A DNA stretch of 15,335 nt from DASTCC01 sp035711465 (GTDB lineage Bacteria; Acidobacteriota; Vicinamibacteria; Vicinamibacterales; SCN-69-37): the NCBI GenBank assembly GCA_035711465.1, contig DASTCC010000374.1, positions 1 to 15,335 on the forward strand, read 5' to 3'. Numbering within the stretch: the first letter of the stretch is position 1; the number at the start of each line of letters is the position of its first letter. The notes under the pieces were generated by a model. It saw nothing but the letters and a program-made list of their open reading frames with translations, had not been told where the DNA came from and made no database searches. Below, piece after piece: positions 1 to 6,225 of the stretch. Both the position numbers and the translations under genes were made by a program.

Positions 1-947
1 GCTTCTTCGCTGACGCCCGCGCCGCGCCGCGCCATCATGTGGCCCCAGAAGAAGTCGTAGCCCTGCGCGAAGCGCGCGGCGTCGGGGCCGCCGTACGCAG
101 GGCCAATCGAGTTGATCGGCACGAAGATCTGCGCCGGTTGCGCGTCATTGACGCCGACCAGCGATGCCGGCGCCACGCCGATGATGGTCGTCGCCATGTT
201 GCCGACCTGGAGCGTCGAGCCGATCACGTCGCGGCCCTGATATTCCGAGTGCCAGAAGCTGTGGGCGAGCACCGAGACCGCGGCGCCGATCGGCGCCCGA
301 TCCTCGCCGGCAGTGAAGAATCGACCGGCCGCAGGCGCGGCGTCGAAGAAGTCGAAGAACGAGGCCGAGACGCCGACGACCGGCAGCTCGCGGACCGACT
401 CGCCGACGCCCACCGCGAAGGATCGCTCGACGAATCCGGCCACGGCGTCGAACGACGTCGTCGCCGCGGCGATGTCGGCGAAGCGGCCGAACGTCATCCA
501 GCTCGTCGTGTTGAGCCGGCCGCGGTCGAGCGTCTGCATATAGACGCGATGGACGCGGTCCGGATGGCGCAGATCGTCGAGGGGCCGGAACATCAGCCGA
601 TCGACCACGGCCACCGTCGCCGCGTTGGCGCCAATGCCGAGCGCGAGCGTGGCGACGACGGCCGCGGTGAAGCCGGGCGTGCGCCGCAGTCCCCGGACGG
701 CCTGCCTCACGTCCTGCTGCAGGTGATCGATCCATCGGATTGACCAGCGTTCCCGTGTCGCTTCGGCGATCCGGAGCGGATCGCCGAGCTGTCTGCGGGC
801 CTGGCGCCTCGCCGCCTCCGCGGTGGCGCCATCGGCCGCGGCGGCCGTCTCGATCTGCCGCTGGTGGAAGCGCAGTTCCTCCTGGAGCTCGCGATCGAGG
901 CGACCGCGGCGGAGCCAGTCGAGCAGGCGGAGGATCGTTTCGCGCAT
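1..947 (-). CDS. ADOP-family FtsX/MacB-like permease, N-terminal part (cut by window edge)
   Basis: The frame read leftwards from the ATG at 947 stays open for 315 codons to the window edge, so this is the N-terminal part of a larger protein. Residues 1-80 form the charged cytoplasmic helical region typical of ADOP proteins (it contains RELQEELRFHQRQIE). Then comes the hallmark RGLRRTPGFTAAVVATLALG, where the first membrane helix begins (about residues 93-115), followed by a MacB-type periplasmic domain (for example VVGVSASFFDFFDA and GRFFTAGEDRAPIG). ADOPs are FtsX-like permeases of usually 800-900 residues with a duplicated permease unit and no ATPase of their own; their substrates are mostly unknown. 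The start lies 7 bp after the PadR gene, and GAGG, overlapping the PadR stop codon, serves as ribosome binding site. The pair is almost certainly one transcript, so PadR probably controls it. No frameshift was seen. Confidence 0.9.
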   Translation of the reverse strand, partial: MRETILRLLDWLRRGRLDRELQEELRFHQRQIETAAAADGATAEAARRQARRQLGDPLRIAEATRERWSIRWIDHLQQDVRQAVRGLRRTPGFTAAVVATLALGIGANAATVAVVDRLMFRPLDDLRHPDRVHRVYMQTLDRGRLNTTSWMTFGRFADIAAATTSFDAVAGFVERSFAVGVGESVRELPVVGVSASFFDFFDAAPAAGRFFTAGEDRAPIGAAVSVLAHSFWHSEYQGRDVIGSTLQVGNMATTIIGVAPASLVGVNDAQPAQIFVPINSIGPAYGGPDAARFAQGYDFFWGHMMARRGAGVSEE

Positions 948-954
948 CGGGACC

Positions 955-1290
955 TCAGTTGTGCCGCATCACGCGGCGGACGCCGGCCATCAGGTCGGCG
1001 AAGCCGGCTTCGCGCTCGCCGAGCTGGCGGCGGCCGGCAGGCGTGAGCGAGTAGAACCGCGCCCGCTGGTTGTGGTCGGTCTGCCGCCACTCCGCCTTGA
1101 TCCAGCCTTTCTGCCGCATGCGCTGGAGCGCCGGATAGAGCGTGCCCTCCTCGATGCGAATCACGTCCTGCGACACCCGCTGCAGGTGCTGCGCGATCGC
1201 ATAGCCGTGCATGTCCTCGAGGCTGAGCGATTTCAGGATCAACATGTCGAGCAGCCCGGGTAGCAGCGGTGGCTTGGCGAATTCGGTCAT
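955..1290 (-). CDS. PadR-family transcriptional regulator
   Basis: A 111-residue winged-helix protein. The signature is clear: LLPGLLDMLILKSLSLEDMHG near the N-terminus, then GYAIAQHLQRVSQDVIRIEEGTLYPALQRM (helix-turn-helix with the near-invariant EGTLYPAL), then the wing and RARFYSLTPAGRRQLGE, and a C-terminal helix for dimerisation. The length matches short PadR proteins linked to ADOP permeases. The frame extends upstream to 1374, but the start at 1290 (MTEFAKPP) fits the family; the longer N-terminus has no family resemblance. PadR proteins are usually repressors that bind dyads at their own promoters. The ADOP gene starts 7 bp downstream and is its likely target, together with this gene itself. 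The ligand is unknown. Confidence 0.93.
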   Translation of the reverse strand: MTEFAKPPLLPGLLDMLILKSLSLEDMHGYAIAQHLQRVSQDVIRIEEGTLYPALQRMRQKGWIKAEWRQTDHNQRARFYSLTPAGRRQLGEREAGFADLMAGVRRVMRHN

Positions 1291-1328
1291 CTCAGCGCGA
1301 TCCGTCCATGGGGAAGATTGGCAAGGGG

Positions 1329-1374
1329 ATAGAGAGGCTATGCCTTTATCGCACGGCCGGGCGCCGCCCGTCAA
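1329..1374 (-). promoter_or_regulatory. Probable PadR promoter and operator
   Basis: Read on the minus strand, TTGACG (1369-1374) and GATAAA (1345-1350) are 18 bp apart and fit a sigma-70 type promoter. The predicted start is near 1338, giving a leader of about 48 nt. A small dyad, ATAG-N5-CTAT (1329-1341), covers that start and is a candidate autoregulatory PadR site. This is inference from the sequence. The rest of the 135-bp gap to the FEN1 stop shows only GC-rich sequence with a tandem GCAGGCT pair. Confidence 0.5.
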
Positions 1375-1425
1375 TGGTGCCGGTCGGGCGGCAGGCTGCA
1401 GGCTGGGGGCGGCAGCGGGCCGCTG

Positions 1426-2448
1426 TCAGAAGAGCCGCGGCTCGGCATCCGGCGGCGCGCTCATCGCTCCGGGGAAGGCCCGCGTCAGCGCATCGGCTAC
1501 GCGCTGGTGCGAGAACTGGCGCTCGTCGCAGAGGAAGCGGATCACGCCGTCGACGTCCGGTTCGCCGAACGCGATGGCGTAGTCATCGGTGACGTCGGGA
1601 TCGAGATAGATCTGCCGGAGGCTGGCGACGTCTCCCACCGCGTCCCGAATCTCCGCCGGCATCTGCTCGATCGCGCCGTGGCGTTGGACCAGCGCGAGCG
1701 CCTTCTTCGGACCGATGCCGCGGACGCCGTCGTTGAAGTCCGTGCCGACGAGGAGCGCGAGATCGACCAGCGCCTCGCGTGAGATCCGCCAGTCCGCCAG
1801 ATGCGCGTCGAGCGCGATCAACTCGGGCACGAGCGGCCGGAACTTGCCCTGGCTCGGCATGAACTCCTTGCCGGAGATGGTGAGAAAGCGGAGCAGCCGC
1901 GGCGCGCCGAAGAGCAGCGTGTCGTAGTCCTTGCTCGCCGCCGCCCAGACGCGTCCGCTCCGCGCCATGTGCGCCGCCTGTGCCTCGCCTTCCGATGGCG
2001 CCTGCACGACCGGCAGGCCGAGCATCCTCAGCAGCTCGCGCGCCTCGCCGACCATCTCCCGCGTCAGCCGCGAGGTCATCGTCGCCTTCGCGTACGCCGT
2101 CTCGAAGTCGCCGCGCGCCAGCGCCTCGTCGCGCGCCCGCTCGAACTCGACCTTCACCGCGCGGCGCCGCTCGATCTCCTGCGCCTTCGCAGCCGGCGGG
2201 GCGCCGTCGAAGACGAAGACGACCTTGACCCCATGTTCGGCGATCAGCCGCGTCGTCCGGAAGAACAGGCCGGACAGGTGCGAGGTGACCCGCCCGCCGG
2301 CGTCGCGGAGCGGCGTGCCGTCGCGCAGACGGATCAGCGCCAGGAACTGATAGAGCTCGCCGTTGCCGTCGACGGCGAGCGTCTTGTCGCGCAGCTCGGC
2401 GAGGGCGATCGGCTGCGGGTGCACGATCGGCGTGAGAACGACGCCCAT
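1426..2448 (-). CDS. fen: Archaeal/eukaryotic-type flap endonuclease 1 (FEN1/XPG family)
   Basis: A 340-residue protein that matches archaeal FEN1 in length and along its whole extent. FEN1 cuts 5' flaps during Okazaki-fragment maturation and long-patch base-excision repair. The N-terminus begins MGV, as in the family, where Gly2 lies at the active site. All metal ligands are present: D27 (LAVDGNGELYQF), D81 (VFVFDGAPP), E153 and E155 (QAPSEGEAQAA), D174 and D176 (AASKDYDTLLF), D237 (LVGTDFND). The TSHLSGLFFRT segment, the helical arch with its basic cluster (EIERRRAVK, 91-99) and the helix-hairpin-helix GIGPKKAL (244-251) are all intact. Ordinary bacterial 5' nucleases (Pol I N-terminal domain, ExoIX) lack this architecture. 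The archaeal PCNA-binding tail (QxTLDxWF-like) is absent; the protein ends in EPRLF. It is divergent from an archaeal-type DNA ligase 28 bp away. Family identity is near certain; the cellular role is inferred. Confidence 0.95.
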   Translation of the reverse strand: MGVVLTPIVHPQPIALAELRDKTLAVDGNGELYQFLALIRLRDGTPLRDAGGRVTSHLSGLFFRTTRLIAEHGVKVVFVFDGAPPAAKAQEIERRRAVKVEFERARDEALARGDFETAYAKATMTSRLTREMVGEARELLRMLGLPVVQAPSEGEAQAAHMARSGRVWAAASKDYDTLLFGAPRLLRFLTISGKEFMPSQGKFRPLVPELIALDAHLADWRISREALVDLALLVGTDFNDGVRGIGPKKALALVQRHGAIEQMPAEIRDAVGDVASLRQIYLDPDVTDDYAIAFGEPDVDGVIRFLCDERQFSHQRVADALTRAFPGAMSAPPDAEPRLF

Positions 2449-2476
2449 GACCCGATGCTAACGCTACGATGCAGGA
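2449..2476. promoter_or_regulatory. Mirror-image divergent promoter, apparently leaderless on both sides
   Basis: This 28-bp gap separates the start codons of the FEN1 and ligase genes. On the plus strand TACGAT (2465-2470) is followed by exactly 6 bp and then the ligase ATG. On the minus strand TAGCAT (2460 to 2455) is followed by exactly 6 bp and then the FEN1 ATG. Four base pairs separate the two hexamers. Both match TAnnnT, and a bacterial promoter would start transcription about 7 bp after the hexamer, at the A of each ATG. Neither gene has a normally spaced Shine-Dalgarno sequence (GCAGGA directly abuts the ligase ATG). Any -35 elements would lie inside the opposite gene. The leaderless interpretation is inference; the hexamers and spacing are observed. 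Confidence 0.55.
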
Positions 2477-4003
2477 ATGCGCTTCGCGGAAGTCGCCGCC
2501 GCCTCCGAGGCCGTTGCCGCCTCGTCTGCCCGGCTCCCGAAGATCGCGCGGATGGCCGACCTGCTTCGCGCCCTCGGACCGGAAGAGATCGAGCCAGTCG
2601 TGGCGTTTCTGTCGGGCGCGCCGCGGCAGGGCCGCATCGGCCTCGGTTACGCGACGATCGGTGCCGTGTCCGGCGTCGCTGCCGCCGACACGCCGTCGCT
2701 GACCATCGTCGAAGTCGACGACGCGCTGGCCCGGCTCGCGGCGACCAGCGGTGCCGGTTCGGCCCGCGAGCGCGTGCAGCAGCTGTCCGCGCTCTTCGCG
2801 CGCGCCACGCGATCGGAGCAGGACTTCCTTCGGCGGCTCCTGTCCGGCGAGCTGCGTCAGGGCGCGCTCGAGGGCGTGGTGCTCGAAGCCGTGGCCAAGG
2901 CTGCCGGACTCGCATCCGCGAAGCTGCGGCGCGCGGTGCTGATGGCCGGGAATCTCCCGCCCGCGGCTCGCGCGGCGCTGACCGGCGGCGCCGCCGCGCT
3001 CGAGGCGATGGCCGTCCGCGTGCTCCAGCCAATCCGGCCGATGCTCGCCGACTCGGCAGATGACGTCGACGCCGCCCTCGCGGATCTCGCCGACGCCACG
3101 ATCGAATACAAGCTCGACGGCGCGCGCGTCCAGATCCACAAGGCCGGCGACGAGGTCAGGATCTTCTCGCGCACGCTCAACGACGTCACCGCCTCGGTGC
3201 CCGAGATCGTCGCGCTCGCACGCGCGCTCCCCGCCGCCGAGCTGATCCTCGATGGCGAAGTGATCGCGGTCAACGACGACGGCTCGCCACAGGCGTTCCA
3301 GACGACGATGCGCCGCTTCGGAAGGACGAAGGGCGTCAGCGCGCTGCAGCAGGAGCTGCCGTTGACGCTGTTCGCGTTCGACTGTCTCTACCTGAACGGC
3401 GACTCGCTCCTCGACGAGCCGCTCGAGCGCCGCGTCGGTGCGCTTCATGACGCCGCAGCGTTGGTCGCGGTGCCGCGAGTCATCCGTCCGGCCTCGGCGG
3501 AAGCGCATGCCTTCGCCCGTGCCGCGATCGATCGCGGCCACGAAGGCGTGATGGCCAAAGCGCTGACCGCGCCGTACGCCGCGGGCCGGCGCGGATCGGC
3601 CTGGCTGAAGATCAAGCAGGCGCGGACGCTGGACCTGGTCGTGCTCGCCGCCGAATGGGGTCACGGGCGGCGCCACGGCTGGCTCAGCAACCTGCACCTC
3701 GGCGCCAGGGATCCCGCGACCGGATCGTTCGTGATGCTGGGCAAGACGTTCAAGGGCATGACCGACGAGATGCTGGCCTGGCAGACGAAAGAGCTTCTCG
3801 CCCGCGAGGTCGCGCGCGACGGCATCGTCGTCTTCGTCCGTCCCGAGCTGGTCGTCGAGATCGCCTTCAACGAGATCCAGGACAGCAGCGCGTATGCAGG
3901 CGGCTTGACGTTGCGCTTCGCGCGCGTGAAGCGGTACCGCGGCGACAAGACCGCCGCTGACGCCAACACGATCGACGACGTGCGGCGGTTGGCGGGACGG
4001 TGA
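2477..4003 (+). CDS. lig: ATP-dependent DNA ligase, archaeal/LigB type
   Basis: A 508-residue ligase that seals DNA nicks through an enzyme-AMP intermediate. Residues 1-180 form the helical DNA-binding domain found in archaeal ligases and mycobacterial LigB. The adenylation domain (about 185-385) shows every nucleotidyltransferase motif: I EYKLDGARVQIHK with catalytic K212, Ia IFSRTLNDVT, III LILDGEVIA with E261, IIIa FDCLYLNG, IV HEGVMAKAL with E356, V SAWLKIKQ with K378 and K380. The OB-fold domain (386-508) ends with motif VI, LRFARVKRYRGDK. The start MRFAEVA fits the family's N-terminus. The combination with a DNA-binding domain makes this a replicative/repair-like enzyme rather than a minimal LigC or LigD type. 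Most bacteria replicate with NAD-dependent LigA, so this is likely an additional ligase. Its divergent FEN1 neighbour supplies the substrate-preparing step. Confidence 0.96.
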   Translation: MRFAEVAAASEAVAASSARLPKIARMADLLRALGPEEIEPVVAFLSGAPRQGRIGLGYATIGAVSGVAAADTPSLTIVEVDDALARLAATSGAGSARERVQQLSALFARATRSEQDFLRRLLSGELRQGALEGVVLEAVAKAAGLASAKLRRAVLMAGNLPPAARAALTGGAAALEAMAVRVLQPIRPMLADSADDVDAALADLADATIEYKLDGARVQIHKAGDEVRIFSRTLNDVTASVPEIVALARALPAAELILDGEVIAVNDDGSPQAFQTTMRRFGRTKGVSALQQELPLTLFAFDCLYLNGDSLLDEPLERRVGALHDAAALVAVPRVIRPASAEAHAFARAAIDRGHEGVMAKALTAPYAAGRRGSAWLKIKQARTLDLVVLAAEWGHGRRHGWLSNLHLGARDPATGSFVMLGKTFKGMTDEMLAWQTKELLAREVARDGIVVFVRPELVVEIAFNEIQDSSAYAGGLTLRFARVKRYRGDKTAADANTIDDVRRLAGR

Positions 4004-4019
4004 CCGTCGGCCTGGGCGC

Positions 4020-4076
4020 TTGACACCGAGCGGTTCCGGTTGTAGTACTAGACATAGACTAGTTTGAGTTACAAAC
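4020..4076 (+). promoter_or_regulatory. Promoter of the protease operon, dense in dyads
   Basis: A perfect -35 TTGACA (4020-4025) and a weak -10 TAGTAC (4043-4048) are 17 bp apart. Three symmetric elements follow: TAGTACTA (4043-4050, perfect palindrome), ACTAG-N7-CTAGT (4047-4063), and GTTTG-N5-CAAAC (4062-4076), the last ending one base before the ATG at 4078. A strong -35 with a poor -10 covered by dyads is typical of a tightly repressed promoter. The third gene of the operon encodes a winged-helix protein and is the obvious candidate to bind here. Which protein binds is inference. Confidence 0.6.
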
Positions 4077-4077
4077 C

Positions 4078-5235
4078 ATGAGCATCTTGAGGCCCTCCGT
4101 GCTCCCGCTCATCCTGATCGGCCTGACCAGCCAGACCGCGCCGCCAGCCCTTCCGCCGGTCTTCACCTCGCTCGGCGTCGCCGACGCCTGGCGCGTGTCG
4201 CGCGGGGCCGGCGTGAGCGTGGGGATCGTCGATGTCGGGTTCGACTTCGAGCACCCGGCGCTCGAGACCGCGCTCGAGCCCGGCTTCTTTGCGCCGGGCG
4301 TCTATCACTCGTCGGCCAGCGTCATCGTCGCGCACGGCACCGCGATCGCCAGCGTGATTGGCGCGCGGCCTGCGCCCGGCGCGGAGATCGTCGGTCTGGC
4401 GCCCGAGGCCCGGATGATCGCGGCCGCGCGTGGCATGCCGGCTCACACGCTTGCCCAACTGCAGCGTCAGCTCGGTCTCGCCGGGCGTCCGATCGAGGAG
4501 GTGGCGGCGGCGTTGCGGCCGCACCTCGATGAGATCAAGGCATTCCAGTCGCGGTGGATTCGCCACGTCGCCGACAGCACCGCAGCGGCGATCGAGTACC
4601 TCGTCGACCGTCAAGTCGCCGTGATTAACATCAGCGAGAACCTGCCGCTCGACGCCTTCGCGGCCCTGCCCGACCAGGCGGCGCGGCTTCAACGTGCATT
4701 CGAGACCGCCGCCGCGCGCGACGTCGTGATCGTCCTCGCCGCCGGCAATGCCGGCACGCGTGTCGAGCACTATCCCGGCGACCCGCGATTCGTTGCGGTC
4801 GTCGGTGCGGCAACGGCCGGTGACACCCGCTGGCGGCAGCCGTCGCCGCGGCCCGGCCTGCCGGCGCAAGGATCAAGTGTCGGACCACGGTTGACGGTTC
4901 TGGCGCCGATGGAGCACTTCGCCGTGGCGCGGCCGCACGATCCGGCGCTCTACCGTCTGCTTCATTCGCCGATGGGGCCGATCGACGAGCCGTTCGAAGG
5001 CGCGGTTGCAGCGCAGCCGCTCGGTGCGACCTCGGTGGCTGCTGCTGTCGTGACCGGCCTCGTCGCCCTGGTGCGCAGCGCCGATCGGTCCCTGACCGCC
5101 GGTCAAGTCATCTCGCTCATCGGCCGGGCAGCGAAGGACCTCGGCGCTCCGGGCCGCGACGACGAAAGCGGCTTCGGTCGTGTGGATTTCGGCGGCACTC
5201 TTGCGCTCGTCGCGAGGAAGGATGGCGGGCGATGA
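4078..5235 (+). CDS. Secreted subtilisin-like serine protease (S8 family)
   Basis: A 385-residue protein with an N-terminal hydrophobic signal-like segment (residues 1-22) and no evident long propeptide. The catalytic triad of the S8 family is visible: D52 in GIVDVGFDFEHP, H86 in VAHGTAIASVIGA (usually HGTHVAG), S319 in LGATSVAAAVVTG (usually GTSMAAP), and the oxyanion Asn224 in LAAGNAG. All three motif surroundings deviate from the consensus, but the catalytic residues are kept. Residues about 120-175 form a charged helical insertion between the His and Asn blocks that is not part of the standard fold. It is the first gene of an operon; its stop overlaps the next start as ATGA. No Shine-Dalgarno sequence is obvious. 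Expected to act outside the cytoplasmic membrane; the target is unknown. Confidence 0.88.
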   Translation: MSILRPSVLPLILIGLTSQTAPPALPPVFTSLGVADAWRVSRGAGVSVGIVDVGFDFEHPALETALEPGFFAPGVYHSSASVIVAHGTAIASVIGARPAPGAEIVGLAPEARMIAAARGMPAHTLAQLQRQLGLAGRPIEEVAAALRPHLDEIKAFQSRWIRHVADSTAAAIEYLVDRQVAVINISENLPLDAFAALPDQAARLQRAFETAAARDVVIVLAAGNAGTRVEHYPGDPRFVAVVGAATAGDTRWRQPSPRPGLPAQGSSVGPRLTVLAPMEHFAVARPHDPALYRLLHSPMGPIDEPFEGAVAAQPLGATSVAAAVVTGLVALVRSADRSLTAGQVISLIGRAAKDLGAPGRDDESGFGRVDFGGTLALVARKDGGR

Positions 5236-5828
5236 CATCACGCATCGAGCTCGCCCGACATCGGGCTCTCGATCACTGGTTCGCCGACGGCGCCGTCGAG
5301 CTCGCGCTTGGGATGCTGCTCCTTGGTACCGCCGGTGTCGTCGTGGCTCAGAGCTGGTTTCCCGGATCGATCGCCGCGCTCTTGTTGGTCGTGTGGGTCG
5401 TCGTCGGCACCTGGACCGCACGCCGGTGGATCACCGCGAAAAAGGCGCTGCAGGCCGGATCCGGCGGCTACGTCTCGTTCGGCCCGCCGGCACGGCGACC
5501 GATTGCCAGGCTGGCGGTCGCTGCCGCGGTCGTTGCGGCCGTATCGATGGCGGCCCTGGCGCAGACGGCTCAGGCGGCGACAGCGTCCGCGGGTGCACTG
5601 CTCGTCGGCGCGCTGCTGCTCATGTGGATTCAGACGAAGCGCCGTCGCATCGGCCTCGTCTTCGTGGTCGGGTCGCTCGCATGGATCCAGGCGCTCCTGG
5701 CTGCCGATCGTTATCCTCTGAACATCGCCATGATGCTGGCGGTGACCGGGCTGGCCCTCTTGATCATGGCGCTTCGCGCCAGGCTGTCGGGCCTCGACCG
5801 GTCTGCGGGAGCTCGGTCCCGTGCCTGA
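5232..5828 (+). CDS. Six-helix membrane protein of unknown function
   Basis: A 198-residue integral membrane protein. Hydrophobic segments lie at about 21-43, 46-66, 91-113, 116-135, 139-159 and 163-185. Short basic loops such as TARRWITAKK and QTKRRR follow helices 2 and 4 and suggest cytoplasmic sides. The N-terminal part (HRALDHWFADGAVELALGML) has an amphipathic helix before the first segment. I do not recognise a named family or catalytic motif. The ATG overlaps the protease stop by 4 bp, so the two are translationally coupled, and the next gene overlaps this one by 8 bp. Membrane protein plus small winged-helix regulator is a recurring gene pair in Acidobacteriota as far as I recall, with unknown role. 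Possible roles include sensing or anchoring for the neighbouring protease or regulator. Confidence 0.8.
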   Translation: MTSRIELARHRALDHWFADGAVELALGMLLLGTAGVVVAQSWFPGSIAALLLVVWVVVGTWTARRWITAKKALQAGSGGYVSFGPPARRPIARLAVAAAVVAAVSMAALAQTAQAATASAGALLVGALLLMWIQTKRRRIGLVFVVGSLAWIQALLAADRYPLNIAMMLAVTGLALLIMALRARLSGLDRSAGARSRA

Positions 5829-6147
5829 CTGGGGGCCATTCGACCAGCTCGATCCCGTTCTTCATCAACCGATTCGGCTGATGGTCGTCACCATCCTCGC
5901 GGCGGTCGCGGAAGCCGACTTCACCTACCTGCTCAACGAGACCGGGACCACCAAGGGCAACCTCTCGACTCACCTGAGCAAGCTCGAGGAGGCTGGGCTC
6001 ATCGCGATCGAGAAGACCTACCGCGGCAAGGTGCCGCTGACGCTGTGCCGCGTTACCGCGCTCGGCCGCCGGCGTCTCGACGCCCACGTCAAGACCCTCG
6101 ATCGCGTCGCCGCGCGCGTCCAGGACATCGCGCGAAAACGGGCGTGA
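5821..6147 (+). CDS. Small winged-helix transcriptional regulator (MarR/ArsR-like)
   Basis: A 108-residue DNA-binding protein. FDQLDPVLHQPIRLMVVTIL begins the domain, and TGTTKGNLSTHLSKLEEAGL (41-60) is the helix-turn-helix with its recognition helix. IEKTYRGKVPLTLCRVTALG is the wing, and a basic C-terminal helix ends the protein. This pattern fits the small winged-helix family often annotated as HTH_34 or 'transcriptional regulator' rather than PadR. The start is GTG at 5821, with GGGAG at 5807-5811 as a well-placed ribosome binding site; it overlaps the preceding gene by 8 bp. As the last gene of the protease operon it is a natural autoregulator of the dyads at 4043-4076, and it may also reach the ADOP promoter immediately downstream. 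The ligand is unknown. Confidence 0.87.
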   Translation: MPDWGPFDQLDPVLHQPIRLMVVTILAAVAEADFTYLLNETGTTKGNLSTHLSKLEEAGLIAIEKTYRGKVPLTLCRVTALGRRRLDAHVKTLDRVAARVQDIARKRA

Positions 6148-6167
6148 CCGGCGCGCGCCTGCCCGAA

Positions 6168-6224
6168 TTGACGCATTGACGCCATCCGAATCGGCGACTA
6201 CGATCATACGCCTAGCTAGATAGG
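6168..6224 (+). promoter_or_regulatory. ADOP promoter with operator-like dyad at the start site
   Basis: ATTGACGC occurs twice in direct tandem (6167-6182), giving two possible -35 elements, TTGACG at 6168-6173 and 6176-6181. The second is exactly 17 bp from TACGAT (6199-6204), a good -10. The predicted start near 6211 begins a dyad, CCTAGCTAGATAGG (6211-6224), which ends one base before the ATG. A repressor bound there would block initiation and ribosome access. The TAG/CTA content resembles the dyads at 4047-4063 and 1329-1341. Confidence 0.6.
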
Positions 6225-6225
6225 T

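Noticed and set aside
1392..1405. Tandem GCAGGCT pair as a repeat element
   Set aside because: Only two short units in GC-rich noncoding DNA; nothing else supports a function.
1583..3697. A 704-residue minus-strand open frame spanning the FEN1-ligase region
   Set aside because: It overlaps the well-supported FEN1 and ligase genes in another frame and has the Arg-rich low-complexity composition of a shadow frame in GC-rich DNA.
3996..4008. GACGGT-G-ACCGTC at the ligase stop codon as a terminator
   Set aside because: A one-base loop cannot form a hairpin of this stem, and there is no T-run; it may be chance.
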